Source: Caproicibacter sp047833665
Lineage (GTDB): Bacteria > Bacillota > Clostridia > Oscillospirales > Acutalibacteraceae
DNA length: 64,000 bases
Direction: 5' to 3'
NCBI GenBank assembly: GCA_047833665.1
Contig: CP181261.1
Span: 2,586,325 to 2,650,324 of the forward strand
Shown: piece after piece, positions 1 to 7,141 of the stretch
Layout: every line of letters begins with the position of its first letter
Position numbering within the stretch: the first letter of the stretch is position 1
Position numbers and translations under genes: made by a program
The notes under the pieces: model-generated
Told to the model about the DNA's origin: nothing
Databases searched by the model: none
Seen by the model: the letters and a program-made list of their open reading frames with translations, nothing else

Positions 1-1737
1 AATTACGGAAAGAACCGGAATTAAAATATCCGTCACATTTGGCAAGTAGAGCACCGAATCGACTACCTGTTCTATGCCGGTGTTGCCCTCGGTTGTTAAA
101 GCGAGAACTTTTGCTCCTCTGGTGGTAACTTCCCGAATGTTGCTGACCATTTTGTCATACAGGCCGCTTTGCGTTGCCAGAGCAATCACGACAGTTCCGT
201 CCTCAATCAGTGCGATTGTCCCATGCTTTAGCTCCCCGCCGGCATAGGCTTCCGAATGGATATAGGAAATTTCCTTGAGTTTCAGAGCTCCTTCCATTGC
301 TACAGCATAATCAATGCCTCTGCCGAGGAAAAACATATTTCTGTGCATATAGTTGTTTGCCGCAAATTTTTGCAGCGTTTCGCGGTGTTCCAGCATCTTC
401 TCCGCTTTTTGCGGAAGGGTTAACAAGTCGTTTTTCACCGCCTCGATTTCCTCTCCGGTCATGGTGCCCCGATGCTGCGCAAAATACAAGGCTAAAATGT
501 ACATGATAATTAACTGAGTTGTGTATGCCTTGGTGGACGCAACCGCAATTTCCGGACCGGCCCATGTATACAGAACATAATCCGCTTCACGAGAAATGGA
601 GCTGCCGACGACATTTGTAATGGCGAGTACTTTCACACCCTTGCTTTTTGCTTCTCTCAAAGCTGCCAGCGTATCCGCCGTCTCACCGGACTGGCTGACA
701 ACAATCAGCAGGGTCTTATCGGTCATCAGCGGATTGCGGTAGCGAAATTCCGAAGCAATATCAACTTCCACAGGGATTCTTGCCATTTTCTCAATGACGT
801 ATTTCCCCACAATCCCTGCATGATACGCAGTACCGCAGGCCACAATGTAAATTTTTTCAATGTCTTTGATTTCTTGTTCCGTAAATGTGATATCGTCGAG
901 CTTAACGGGTTCACCGGGCAGAATACGGGAGGTCATGGTTGCTTTAATAGCTCCCGGCTGTTCGCAGATTTCCTTTAACATAAAATGCTCGTAGCCGCCC
1001 TTTTCTGCAGCGTCCGCGCTCCATGTGATGTGTTTGACCGGCTTTTCCGTCTTTTCGCCTTCCGGCGTATATACCGCAACCGAATCTTTTTGAATAACGG
1101 CGATTTCCTTATCTTCCGGATAAATAAAATCCCTCGTATAGTTCAAAACCGCGGGAACATCCGATGCTATGAAGTTTTCTCCATCGCCGATGCCAATCAC
1201 GAGTGGGCTGTCTTTCCGCACTGCGATAATTTTATCCGGCTCGTAAACAGACAGCACACCCAGTGCATAACTGCCTTCCAGCTTAGAAACCGCTTGCGTC
1301 ACTGCATCCAGCAGATTGCCTTTGTAGTAGTAATCAATCAGGTTTGGAATCACTTCCGTATCCGTTTCAGAATAAAAATGATATCCCTTTCCTTTTAGAA
1401 ATTCTCTCAGGTGCAGATAATTTTCAATGATTCCGTTATGAACAACGCTAATGGTCTTTTTCCCATTAATATGGGGATGGCAGTTCGTTTCCGAAGGTTC
1501 CCCGTGCGTTGCCCAGCGTGTGTGGCCAATGCCGACTGTGCCGGATAGGGTGGATTGTTTCAGCTTTTCTTCAAGATTTGCCAAACGACCCTGACTTTTC
1601 GCAACACCCATTTCTCCCTTGTTATTGAGTATTGCGATTCCTGCAGAGTCATACCCACGGTATTCCAGCCGCCGCAGCCCGCTCAGTAAGATGGGCTGCA
1701 CCTCCTGTTCACCGATGTAACCAACAATTCCGCACAT
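1..1737 (-). CDS. glmS: Glutamine--fructose-6-phosphate aminotransferase (isomerizing), partial
   Basis: GlmS makes glucosamine-6-phosphate from fructose-6-phosphate and glutamine, the first step toward UDP-GlcNAc and peptidoglycan. The reading frame is open from an ATG at 1737 to the left edge: 579 codons of a family usually near 600, so only the extreme C-terminus is missing. The protein starts MCGIVGYIGEQEVQPILLSG, giving the N-terminal catalytic Cys2 of class II glutamine amidotransferases. It continues with HTRWATHG and NCHPH, and then two SIS (sugar isomerase) domains with SQSGETADTLAAL and an ASTKAYTTQ segment. The last visible residues (LPNVTDILIPVLSV) match the C-terminal part of the second SIS domain. 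The gene is preceded by a glmS ribozyme, so expression is expected to fall when glucosamine-6-phosphate is high. Confidence 0.97.
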   Translation of the reverse strand, partial: MCGIVGYIGEQEVQPILLSGLRRLEYRGYDSAGIAILNNKGEMGVAKSQGRLANLEEKLKQSTLSGTVGIGHTRWATHGEPSETNCHPHINGKKTISVVHNGIIENYLHLREFLKGKGYHFYSETDTEVIPNLIDYYYKGNLLDAVTQAVSKLEGSYALGVLSVYEPDKIIAVRKDSPLVIGIGDGENFIASDVPAVLNYTRDFIYPEDKEIAVIQKDSVAVYTPEGEKTEKPVKHITWSADAAEKGGYEHFMLKEICEQPGAIKATMTSRILPGEPVKLDDITFTEQEIKDIEKIYIVACGTAYHAGIVGKYVIEKMARIPVEVDIASEFRYRNPLMTDKTLLIVVSQSGETADTLAALREAKSKGVKVLAITNVVGSSISREADYVLYTWAGPEIAVASTKAYTTQLIIMYILALYFAQHRGTMTGEEIEAVKNDLLTLPQKAEKMLEHRETLQKFAANNYMHRNMFFLGRGIDYAVAMEGALKLKEISYIHSEAYAGGELKHGTIALIEDGTVVIALATQSGLYDKMVSNIREVTTRGAKVLALTTEGNTGIEQVVDSVLYLPNVTDILIPVLSVI

Positions 1738-1784
1738 GTTTTTGCCTGCCTTTCATAAAAAAGTTTCAGGCTTTCAAGGTACCC

Positions 1785-1930
1785 TATTGACTTTGTTCAA
1801 AAATCGCTTTTTGTTTTTCGTCAATATTTTACGGTAGTACCATACCGCAAGGCATCCGCCGAATCTTCGATTCTCCTTGTCCTCGTCAACTCGCGTGCAA
1901 ATTTCCTTTCGCGCGAGTCCTGGCGCTTGA
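1785..1930 (-). ncRNA. glmS ribozyme (glucosamine-6-phosphate-activated self-cleaving riboswitch)
   Basis: On the minus strand, between the promoter and glmS, the RNA contains AGCGCCAGGACT near its 5' end, then GTTGACGAGG, AATCGAAGATTCGGCGGAT and GCCTTGCGG, which are the conserved core blocks of the glmS ribozyme class. A long distal stem closes the element (TATTGAC at its start, GTCAATA at 1785-1791). By analogy with the family, cleavage falls just 5' of the GCGCC at 1926. It ends about 48 nt before the glmS ATG. In the known mechanism, glucosamine-6-phosphate acts as cofactor for cleavage and the cut mRNA is then degraded. Confidence 0.95.
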
Positions 1931-1956
1931 CTTTTTTGTTTTGAAAGCCTTGACAT

Positions 1957-1985
1957 ATCATACAATACCACAATGACATTTTCAA
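1957..1985 (-). promoter_or_regulatory. Sigma-A promoter of glmS
   Basis: TTGAAA (1980-1985) and TATGAT (1957-1962) are separated by exactly 17 bp on the minus strand, about 25 nt upstream of the ribozyme core. Confidence 0.75.
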
Positions 1986-2295
1986 GCAAAATGTCGTTCA
2001 AAATTGACAAAACGTTCACGATAATGACAGATAAGAATTTTATAAAGCAAAATTGGCTTCATACGCAATGCTGCAGCCTCTCTCCCTTAATGTTATAAAT
2101 TATCCGAAAAATCTCGGCTTTATTTTTTATAAAATGATGACTGAAAAGATACCCCTGCTTCTTTCATTCCACTGAAGATCCACCCAAGCACTAAAAAGCA
2201 TGAATGGGTTCTTCAGCAGAACAGAACCGCGGTGAAAACCACTTCTATACTTCTGTATGGGAAAAGTTTTTTGAATACGGGGTGTAGCCGAGCTT
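1986..2295. other. Gene-free stretch between sigK and the glmS promoter
   Basis: About 300 bases with no convincing gene. An imperfect inverted repeat (GAAGATCCACCC near 2174, GGGTTCTTC near 2206) lies downstream of sigK but lacks a clean T-run, so it is at best a weak terminator. Nothing else was recognised. Confidence 0.5.
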
Positions 2296-2985
2296 TTACG
2301 ATTTGCTGAATCGTTTGTGAAGTGCCGCCAAGGACTTTTTCTCAATGCGCGAAACGTAAGAGCGCGAAATTCCAAGTCTCTGCGCTACTTCGCGCTGAGT
2401 GAGCGGATCGTTGCCATTGAGACCGTATCTTAGGCGTATGATGGTGCGTTCGCGTGGGGAAAGCACGCTGTCTATGTATTTTTTCAGCTGTTCGGACCTC
2501 ATTTTGTAATCTAGGTCATCGATGATATTATCTTCCGTTGCCATAACATCCATGAGTGTAAGTGTATTTCCGTCCTTGTCGATATCAATCGGCTCATTGA
2601 TGGAGATATCCTGCGCACTTTTTTTGGACGAACGAAAGTGCATCAGCACTTCATTTTCAATGCAGCGGGCCGCATAGCTGGAAAGACGAATCCCTTTCGA
2701 GCTGTCAAACGTATTCACTGCCTTAATTAATCCGATTGTACCAATGGATATTAAGTCATCCTGATCGTTGGAATTGGAGTAATATTTTTTGATAATATGT
2801 GCAACTAGCCGCAGATTGTGTTCAATCAGCTTAGCCTTTGCATTTTTGTCCCCATTTTTCATTTTTTCCAGACATTCCTTTTCTTCCTGCGCCGTCAGCG
2901 GCCGGGGAAAAGAACCCGATCCAGTAACGTGGAGCACAAAGAAAAGAACCCCGGACAAGGCAAGGCCTATGATTGCACCAAACAT
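2296..2985 (-). CDS. sigK: RNA polymerase sporulation sigma factor SigK
   Basis: This is the late mother-cell sigma factor controlling spore coat and maturation genes. The 229-residue protein begins with a hydrophobic pro-segment (MFGAIIGLALSGVLFFVLHV), the region removed by SpoIVFB-type proteolysis in pro-sigma-K. It then has a sigma-70 region 2 core (NLRLVAHIIKKYY, DLISIGTIGLIKAVNTFD, YAARCIENEVLMHFR) and a region 4 helix-turn-helix (LTQREVAQRLGISRSYVSRI, about residues 195-215). The start is the ATG at 2985 after AAAGGGGAG. The gene is continuous: no skin-type recombinase element splits it. CATATACT about 40 nt upstream resembles a sigma-E -10 box, but no matching -35 was found. Confidence 0.95.
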   Translation of the reverse strand: MFGAIIGLALSGVLFFVLHVTGSGSFPRPLTAQEEKECLEKMKNGDKNAKAKLIEHNLRLVAHIIKKYYSNSNDQDDLISIGTIGLIKAVNTFDSSKGIRLSSYAARCIENEVLMHFRSSKKSAQDISINEPIDIDKDGNTLTLMDVMATEDNIIDDLDYKMRSEQLKKYIDSVLSPRERTIIRLRYGLNGNDPLTQREVAQRLGISRSYVSRIEKKSLAALHKRFSKS

Positions 2986-3108
2986 GATATCTCCCCTTTA
3001 TTTACCCATGTACCCACAGTATATGCGGGACAGCCAAGAACTGTTGCACGTCCATTTGTTGTTTCTTTAAATTGGAAACATTTTTGTTGATTCTTATTGC
3101 TTGTTTTG

Positions 3109-3137
3109 TTGTAAGTTTTGCGGGAATCAGATACAAT
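3109..3137 (+). promoter_or_regulatory. Promoter of the MATE exporter gene
   Basis: TTGTAA (3109-3114) and TACAAT (3132-3137) are separated by 17 bp, and AGGAGGT follows at 3151-3157. Confidence 0.65.
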
Positions 3138-3165
3138 AGAAGATACTTAAAGGAGGTTTATTCAT

Positions 3166-4521
3166 TTGGAAGAAACTAAGCAAAACAAGATGGGTACGGT
3201 GCCTGTTTTTCCTCTCATTGTCTCAATGTCTATTCCGGCCATTCTGTCCATGATGGTTCAGGCTTTGTATAATATTGTAGACAGCTATTTTGTGTCGCAG
3301 ATTAGTGAAAACGCGCTGACTGCCGTGTCTCTTGTATTCCCGATTCAAATCCTGCTGATTGGGGTTGCTGTAGGAACCGGAATTGGCTTAAATTCACTGA
3401 TTGCGCGCCGGTTGGGCGAAAACCGCAGAGAAGAAGCAAACCAAGCTGCTACGCACGGATTGCTTTTAGGGCTTATCAATGGCCTGATTTTTCTTGCGGT
3501 TGGTATATTTTTCTCCCAACCGTTTCTTCAGTCTTTTACCGCGGATACCAACATTGTCGCAATGGGTTCCTCTTATATGTACATCATCTGTGTATATTCT
3601 TTCGGGGCGTGCGTTGAAATTAATATTGAAAAAATACTGCAGGCAACCGGAAATATGCTTTTCCCCATGATTTTTCAGCTGATTGGCGCCATCGGCAATA
3701 TGCTGCTTGACCCAGTTTTTATCTTTGGAATGTTCGGCATACCTGCGATGGGGGTCAAAGGAGCTGCGATTGCAACCGTAACAGCACAAATTATTTCCAT
3801 GTCTGTTGCCTTTCTGGTTCTGTTTTTCAAAGAGCATGAAGTTAAAATTAAATTTCATTCGTTCCGTTTTAATTGGCACATTGTAAAAAACATCTATGCC
3901 GTAGGACTTCCCGCCATTATCATGCAGTCCATCGGTTCTATTATGGTTGTGGGGATGAATACAATTTTAATCAGCTTTACAGAAACGGCTGTTGCTGTTT
4001 TCGGCGTTTATTTTAAACTCCAGTCATTCGTTTTCATGCCCGTCTTTGGTTTAACACAGGGGCTAATGCCTGTGATGGGATATAATTTTGGGGCAAAAAA
4101 AATAGACCGCCTGTTAAGTGCCGTCAGGGTCGGATGCATCATTGCACTTGCCTTTATGGGAATTGGTATGACGGGGTTCTGGCTGTTCCCTGACAGGCTT
4201 CTGATGATTTTCAATGCATCCGCCCGTATGCTTCAAATTGGAGTCCCGGCACTGCGCACCATATCGCTCTGCTTTTTGCCGGCCGCCTTCGGTATCGTTT
4301 TTTCCACCACTTTTCAAGCAGTTGGCGATGGGGTCAAAAGTTTAATTATTTCACTTTTAAGACAGCTTGTTGTGTTGCTCCCTTCCGCTTATCTGCTGTC
4401 TAAAATTGGGTTGGACGCAGTGTGGTATGCTTTTCCCATTGCGGAAATCGCATCGCTTTGTGCAAGTATCCTGTTCTTCCGTATATTGAAAAAGACAACC
4501 ATTCGTGCCATGGAAACTTGA
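3166..4521 (+). CDS. MATE family multidrug/cation antiporter
   Basis: This 451-residue membrane protein has about 12 hydrophobic segments and the two-fold repeat of the MATE family. Family hallmarks include PAILSMMVQALYNIVDSYFV at the N-terminus and later GLTQGLMPVMGYNFGAKK. MATE proteins export cationic drugs or metabolites using a Na+ or H+ gradient; the substrate cannot be read from sequence. The start is a TTG at 3166, 8 nt after a perfect AGGAGGT, with no better ATG nearby. It is a single gene divergent from sigK. The stop codon lies within an inverted repeat (ACCATTCG 4497-4504, CGAATGGT 4528-4535) that may help end transcription but lacks a U-run. Confidence 0.93.
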   Translation: MEETKQNKMGTVPVFPLIVSMSIPAILSMMVQALYNIVDSYFVSQISENALTAVSLVFPIQILLIGVAVGTGIGLNSLIARRLGENRREEANQAATHGLLLGLINGLIFLAVGIFFSQPFLQSFTADTNIVAMGSSYMYIICVYSFGACVEINIEKILQATGNMLFPMIFQLIGAIGNMLLDPVFIFGMFGIPAMGVKGAAIATVTAQIISMSVAFLVLFFKEHEVKIKFHSFRFNWHIVKNIYAVGLPAIIMQSIGSIMVVGMNTILISFTETAVAVFGVYFKLQSFVFMPVFGLTQGLMPVMGYNFGAKKIDRLLSAVRVGCIIALAFMGIGMTGFWLFPDRLLMIFNASARMLQIGVPALRTISLCFLPAAFGIVFSTTFQAVGDGVKSLIISLLRQLVVLLPSAYLLSKIGLDAVWYAFPIAEIASLCASILFFRILKKTTIRAMET

Positions 4522-4660
4522 ACATGGGCGAATGGTCTATCGATTTGTGGTAATATAATACAAATATGTAAAATTTTCTACTCACAGGATACTGTTAGAT
4601 AATTCCATCACCCCGCAGAGAACAAAAATTAGATATAATAAAAATAATCTAAAATGGAAA

Positions 4661-5143
4661 GTGAAGCAAATGCGCAACGTAAGTTTTCAAAAGAAGCTTT
4701 CACCCGCGCAGATTTTGATTTGCCTGGATTCAAAACAAAGCAATGAAATGGCGGGTCGACTGTATAGCGGTTATTACCACCGAGTTTATGCTTTTTCGAA
4801 TGTAACCGAGCTCGTTTTAGCTATTGACCGCTTATGTGACTGTATGCAATTTCCACAGGCGTCATTTCAAAGCCGAAGCTTTGAGTCCAAGCGTATGAAA
4901 ACGTTTGTCAGAAAGGTGGAAAACTTCATGGACTCAGAAATCGAAACCGCATGCAAATCGGAAAACGCTACTTTTTTGGTGCATATTAAATTCCGCCAAA
5001 ACGCCTCATGGCAGGGCAGCATTACTTGGGTGGAAAAGGAAAAAACACAGAACTTTCGCAGTGCACTGGAAATGCTCAAACTGATGGACGAAGCGCGAAA
5101 TCCGACTGCAACAGAAACCATTGGTTGGGATGAGAATCCATAA
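4661..5143 (+). CDS. Conserved hypothetical protein, 160 residues
   Basis: A soluble protein without signal peptide or membrane segment. The C-terminal part (FLVHIKFRQNASWQGSITWV, then an amphipathic LEMLKLMDEA helix) resembles a recurrent clostridial family of unknown function; I recognise the pattern but no name. The GTG at 4661 or the in-frame ATG at 4670 could be the start, and neither has a strong Shine-Dalgarno site. A TATAAT at 4634-4639 lacks a good -35 box. A strong bidirectional terminator follows at 5234-5280. It appears monocistronic. Confidence 0.7.
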   Translation: MKQMRNVSFQKKLSPAQILICLDSKQSNEMAGRLYSGYYHRVYAFSNVTELVLAIDRLCDCMQFPQASFQSRSFESKRMKTFVRKVENFMDSEIETACKSENATFLVHIKFRQNASWQGSITWVEKEKTQNFRSALEMLKLMDEARNPTATETIGWDENP

Positions 5144-5233
5144 CGAGATAAATCAAAATGCTGCGCTCAATCGCGAGAAATTCTGAAGTTACTTTGCGAC
5201 GTTGCAGCCTTTTAAAAATACTTGTGAAAAAAA

Positions 5234-5280
5234 AAACAGGCTCGAAAAGCGTTGTAAACAACACTTTTCCGAGCCTGTTT
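5234..5280. terminator. Bidirectional intrinsic terminator
   Basis: AAACAGGCTCG pairs with CGAGCCTGTTT and the inner GTTGT with ACAAC, with A-runs on the left and T-runs on the right. It ends the gene at 4661-5143 and any leftward transcription from the dtxR side. Confidence 0.85.
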
Positions 5281-5286
5281 GGATTA

Positions 5287-5412
5287 CTATTTTTTAACAA
5301 TTGCTTGCAGCCACATTTTTTCTAATTCTAACATCATATTTTTGTCCAGCTTTTCACATTGTCCGGTTTGCGTGTTTTCAGCGCAGATATGCACGGCATA
5401 AGGAGTTGCCAT
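5287..5412 (-). other. Possible small or decayed ORF, 41 codons
   Basis: On the minus strand an ATG at 5412 opens a 41-codon frame (begins MATPYAVHICAENTQTGQCE, ends MWLQAIVKK). It has no Shine-Dalgarno site. Immediately upstream a different frame reads LERSDKAAEEWKKIYGN before a stop, so the two pieces could be one older gene broken by a frameshift. No function is recognised. The 370-base stretch 5144-5516 otherwise holds only the terminator. Confidence 0.25.
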
Positions 5413-5516
5413 AAATTTTTTTCCATTCTTCCGCCGCCTTGTCGGAACGTTCCAACATATAGACAATCACGCGGGAAAACAAATTCTAAGTTGTGTGCAG
5501 AATATGTAGATTTTAC

Positions 5517-5897
5517 TCAAACGTTGTCGCCGTTGTTTTCTACATATTTTTTCATCAATTGAAAACTCTTTTCACTGATAACATGCTCCATCCGGCAGGA
5601 ATCCTGAACCGCGGTTTCGTGGTCGACGCCTAAGGTTTGCTCCAAAAACTTTGCAATAAGCGTATGACGCTCATAAATGGCCGATGCCTTACGCATGCCG
5701 GAATCAGTTAAAACCAAGTTCCCGTTTTGCTCCATGACAAGAAGGCCCGCTTCCTTCAAAATGCTCATGGCACGACTAACGCTGGCTTTGGAGAAACCCA
5801 GTTCATTTGCGACATCAATTGAACGAACCGTTCCGTTTCTGTTTTTTAGAATAAGAATCGTTTCAAGGTAGTTCTCTCCCGATTCTTGTATTTTCAA
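5517..5897 (-). CDS. DtxR/MntR-family metal-dependent transcriptional regulator
   Basis: About 126 residues. The N-terminal winged helix (ESGENYLETILILKNRNGTV, then DVANELGFSKASVSRAMSIL as the HTH) and the following dimerisation/metal-binding half (ERHTLIAKFLEQTLGVDHET, DSCRMEHVIS) are those of short DtxR/MntR proteins lacking an SH3 domain. Such proteins repress iron or manganese uptake genes when loaded with Fe2+ or Mn2+. I prefer the TTG at 5897, 6 nt after GGGAGGGT, over the in-frame ATG at 5915, which itself overlaps that ribosome-binding site. FeoAB (61 kb) is a plausible target, because a partial DtxR-type box lies upstream of feoA. Confidence 0.88.
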   Translation of the reverse strand: MKIQESGENYLETILILKNRNGTVRSIDVANELGFSKASVSRAMSILKEAGLLVMEQNGNLVLTDSGMRKASAIYERHTLIAKFLEQTLGVDHETAVQDSCRMEHVISEKSFQLMKKYVENNGDNV

Positions 5898-5930
5898 TAC
5901 AGACCCTCCCGTCATTGGCTTTACATGGTC

Positions 5931-5959
5931 ATTATATCATTCTATATCTTAAATAACAA
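5931..5959 (-). promoter_or_regulatory. Promoter of the DtxR-family gene
   Basis: TTGTTA (5954-5959) and TATAAT (5931-5936) with a 17-bp spacer on the minus strand. The -35 box ends 2 bp from the target duplication of the neighbouring IS, so the IS sits directly behind this promoter. Confidence 0.75.
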
Positions 5960-5961
5960 GA

Positions 5962-5987
5962 GATAGCAAAGGCACCGCATCTGTGCT
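5962..5987 (+). repeat. Left 26-bp target-site duplication of IS copy 1
   Basis: The 26 bases (starting GATAGCAAAG, ending TCTGTGCT) are repeated exactly at 7048-7073, directly outside the two ends of the insertion sequence. Confidence 0.93.
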
Positions 5988-7047
5988 TGTAGGTTTGTCA
6001 AACATATTGGACAGTATGGGAATGTAAAAATTCAGAAGGAGACAACCAATGAAGAGGACGCATCGGCATATTATTAGAGCGTCTTAAGTAGATGGAAAGT
6101 TGGTTTTCAAAATCAGTAAGGGAATAAAAACGATGTTTGTTGTAAAAGCGTTTTTGGTCTTCACGATGGCTGCGTTCCACTTTGCCATTGTGCCTTGGCG
6201 TATAAGGCCGGATTAGTTTGTGCCGGATATGCAGTTTGGCCGCGGTGGCCTCAAAGAGTGTCAGCAAGTGTTTCTTTGACGGAGAAAAACGGTTGGTAAA
6301 TTCAAAGCCATTGTCAGTTTGTATGCATTCCACATGGACGCCGCGCCGAGCAAACCATTTGACAGCCCTTTTTAGAAAGTCAGCAGAAGAGTAAGTACTC
6401 TGTTCAGGGTATGCAGCCAGAAAACGCAGCCGAGAAAATTCATCAATGGCTGTGTACTGGAAAAGCCGAAGCTCAGGGTCGGCAATACAGCGCTTTGGGA
6501 CTACCTTTACATCGATTTGAATGCGCTCTCCGGGATGCGTCATTTGCTCGTAAGGCTTAGGTTGGTACTTTTTCTTTGGCTTCGGTTCAGGAAAGATTCC
6601 CATCCGACGCATAACGCGGAATAGGCTTTCTGGACGCCGCGTATACCCTCGCTTTTTTAGCCGGTGCCACAGTTCAATCATACCCAGCTCTGGATTTCTG
6701 CGTCGCATATCACGAATCAGTTTTAACTCGGCAGGTGTATGCTGGTTTGGATGACTGTGGGGCTTTCTAGACCGGCACGCCAATGATTCCAGTGTACCGT
6801 CATACCTGGCTTTCCAAAAGTAGATAAAGGAACGGCTTTTGTTGTATTTTCGGCTCGCGCGGCTAACTCCGTACTTTTCAGCGTAAATCATTATGGATTG
6901 CCTAAACTTCATGTCTTGTGTTACACTATTCATGCAGGGATGGGCACTTCCTTTCGGTAAATTTGGTTGGGTAACTCTATTTTAACCGATGTGCCCATTC
7001 CTGTTTTTATTTTTTCTCAACTGTCCAATATGTATTGTAGTCCTACA
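5988..7047 (-). mobile_element. IS481-like (rve transposase) insertion sequence, copy 1
   Basis: A 1060-bp element with imperfect terminal inverted repeats. Both ends begin TGTAGG and share ACATATTGGACAGT from about base 16. It encodes one 311-residue transposase on the minus strand. It is inserted between the divergent promoters of the DtxR-family gene and pepP and is flanked by a 26-bp direct repeat. A near-identical 1063-bp copy lies at 37897-38959 and a decayed end at 20321-20434. The family label rests on the transposase type; a 26-bp duplication is much longer than is usual for IS481. Confidence 0.93.
5998..6933 (-). CDS. Transposase of IS copy 1 (integrase-core, IS481-like)
   Basis: 311 residues: an N-terminal helix-turn-helix (YGVSRASRKYNKSRSFIYFW, residues 21-40), a linker with basic patches, then an rve integrase core. 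The DDE triad is visible as D141 (IQIDVKVV), D207 (IQTDNGFEF) and E253 (HNGKVERSHRED). The frame is intact and differs from the copy at 38014-38949 by only a few residues (for example E19/Q19, K41/M41, H90/S90), so both could be active. The ATG at 6933 lies about 115 bp inside the element end that faces pepP. Confidence 0.95.
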   Translation of the reverse strand: MNSVTQDMKFRQSIMIYAEKYGVSRASRKYNKSRSFIYFWKARYDGTLESLACRSRKPHSHPNQHTPAELKLIRDMRRRNPELGMIELWHRLKKRGYTRRPESLFRVMRRMGIFPEPKPKKKYQPKPYEQMTHPGERIQIDVKVVPKRCIADPELRLFQYTAIDEFSRLRFLAAYPEQSTYSSADFLKRAVKWFARRGVHVECIQTDNGFEFTNRFSPSKKHLLTLFEATAAKLHIRHKLIRPYTPRHNGKVERSHREDQKRFYNKHRFYSLTDFENQLSIYLRRSNNMPMRPLHWLSPSEFLHSHTVQYV

Positions 7048-7073
7048 GATAGCAAAGGCACCGCATCTGTGCT
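7048..7073 (+). repeat. Right 26-bp target-site duplication of IS copy 1
   Basis: Exact repeat of 5962-5987, ending 4 bp before the pepP -35 box. Confidence 0.93.
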
Positions 7074-7077
7074 TTTC

Positions 7078-7106
7078 TTGACAGATGACTATCCATGACC
7101 TATACT
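7078..7106 (+). promoter_or_regulatory. Promoter of pepP
   Basis: TTGACA (7078-7083) and TATACT (7101-7106) with 17 bp between. The promoter was left intact by the IS inserted just upstream. Confidence 0.8.
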
Positions 7107-7141
7107 CATTTTAATATTAAAATACAGGGAAGCGATAAAGC

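Noticed and set aside
1774..2019. 81-codon minus-strand frame upstream of glmS
   Set aside because: It covers the glmS ribozyme and promoter, so it is not a gene.
2296..2985. Skin-type interruption of sigK
   Set aside because: The sigK frame is continuous and no recombinase gene is nearby.
5962..7073. 26-bp direct repeats as CRISPR repeats or recombination sites
   Set aside because: Only two copies per locus, exactly bordering IS ends, with a different sequence at each locus: target duplications explain them fully.
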